Position numbers and translations under genes: made by a program
NCBI GenBank assembly: GCA_018820855.1
Contig: JAHJNL010000101.1
Location: forward strand, 1-61,870
Length of the DNA: 61,870 nt
Direction of reading: 5' to 3'
Source: Pseudomonadota bacterium
GTDB taxonomy: Bacteria > Desulfobacterota > Desulfobulbia > Desulfobulbales > Desulfocapsaceae
Shown here: one piece after another, positions 61,668-61,870 of the stretch
How the letters are laid out: every line of letters starts with the position of its first letter
Numbering within the stretch: position 1 is the stretch's first letter
Notes under the pieces: generated by a model
Told to the model about the DNA's origin: nothing
Seen by the model: the letters and a program-made list of their open reading frames with translations, nothing else
The model's database searches: none

Positions 61668-61705
61668 CGTTTTATCATATGAGCATCTGTTCATATGATA
61701 AAACG
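61668..61705. promoter_or_regulatory. ArsR-type operator, 15-bp perfect dyad
   Basis: CGTTTTATCATATGA-N8-TCATATGATAAAACG. Inner ATATGA/TCATAT matches the 12-2-12 core bound by ArsR/SmtB repressors. It begins 28 bases upstream of the repressor ATG, over the expected promoter. Confidence 0.9.
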
Positions 61706-61731
61706 ATTTCAAGAAGATGCAAGGATAAATC

Positions 61732-61870
61732 TTACCTGGGTTTGCAGCGGGCGGTTGCCTGGGCAATTAAGGGATCGTCCGGCCAATAGTGTTTGGGGTA
61801 ACGACCGGCCAGTTCTTTTTTTACTTGCGGGTAGGTGTTGCACCAGAAGGAGGCGAGATCGGCGGTGACC
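61732..61870 (-). CDS. hrpB: ATP-dependent helicase HrpB, C-terminal end only
   Basis: The last 46 codons, entering from the right window edge: [20 protein letters not shown], then [12 protein letters not shown] and CKPR-stop. The AGRYPKHxWPDDP block is the HrpB C-terminal signature. The helicase domains lie outside the window. Its stop lies 26 bases beyond the ArsR operator; same strand as ArsR. Confidence 0.88.
   Translation of the reverse strand, partial: VTADLASFWCNTYPQVKKELAGRYPKHYWPDDPLIAQATARCKPR

Overview
The window reads as a chromosomal piece of a strictly anaerobic, Gram-negative bacterium of the Desulfobacterota (Deltaproteobacteria) type, most likely near the Desulfobulbales. 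This is inferred from gene content, since no 16S rRNA or dsr gene is present. Pointers are a selenocysteine formate dehydrogenase, a selenocysteine-containing SelD, a tungsten-type aldehyde:ferredoxin oxidoreductase cluster, an IspD-IspF fusion and a GGM-tailed GroEL. There is no phage, insertion sequence, integrase or CRISPR array.

Layout. 1-4.2 kb: glycogen phosphorylase (cut by the window edge) and an M48 protease with a TPR tail. 4.4-12.4 kb: a CAU tRNA, Nif3-like protein, C4 zinc-ribbon protein, RNase P RNA, ispDF, an M20 peptidase, selD (opposite strand, 3' ends overlapping), purF and a small ferredoxin. 12.7-22 kb: signalling and housekeeping genes (REC-GGDEF, HD protein, PepF, signal peptidase I, hybrid histidine kinase). 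22-37 kb: a formate dehydrogenase island with mobB, FDH gamma, beta and alpha(Sec) subunits, a small Tat-signal protein, a TorD-type chaperone, a polyferredoxin, a LuxR-type response regulator, its Cache-GAF kinase, a periplasmic binding protein, moeA and fdhD. 37-43 kb: an ABC-F ATPase, two small envelope or zinc-ribbon proteins and a diguanylate cyclase. 43-50 kb: a tungstoenzyme island with ThiF/MoeB-like E1, MoaD-like carrier, AOR, MoeA fused to a periplasmic-binding-like domain, a second stand-alone MoeA and an unassigned protein. 50.6-61.9 kb: a Na/Pi cotransporter with PhoU domain, a B12-binding radical SAM protein carrying an FKBP/trigger-factor-like domain and a helical-repeat tail, tRNA-Met, groEL-groES, ilvE, an AI-2E-family permease, an ArsR-regulated metal-efflux permease, and the tail of hrpB.

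How the parts fit. SelD supplies selenophosphate for selenocysteine in both SelD itself and the FDH alpha subunit; both UGA codons are followed by a hairpin suitable for SelB. MobB, MoeA and FdhD make and sulfurate the bis-MGD cofactor, TorD and the small Tat protein assist maturation, and the kinase/regulator/binding-protein trio next to the FDH operon probably senses a periplasmic ligand and controls it. The AOR island carries its own MoaD, E1 and MoeA paralogues, as if tungstopterin assembly were separated from the molybdenum route.

The most unusual items are the B12-radical SAM/FKBP/repeat fusion (52330-54660), the AOR-linked unknown protein with a beta-grasp-like stretch (49394-50008), a 43-nt near-perfect palindrome after rnpB, and a strong terminator hairpin just upstream of purF.
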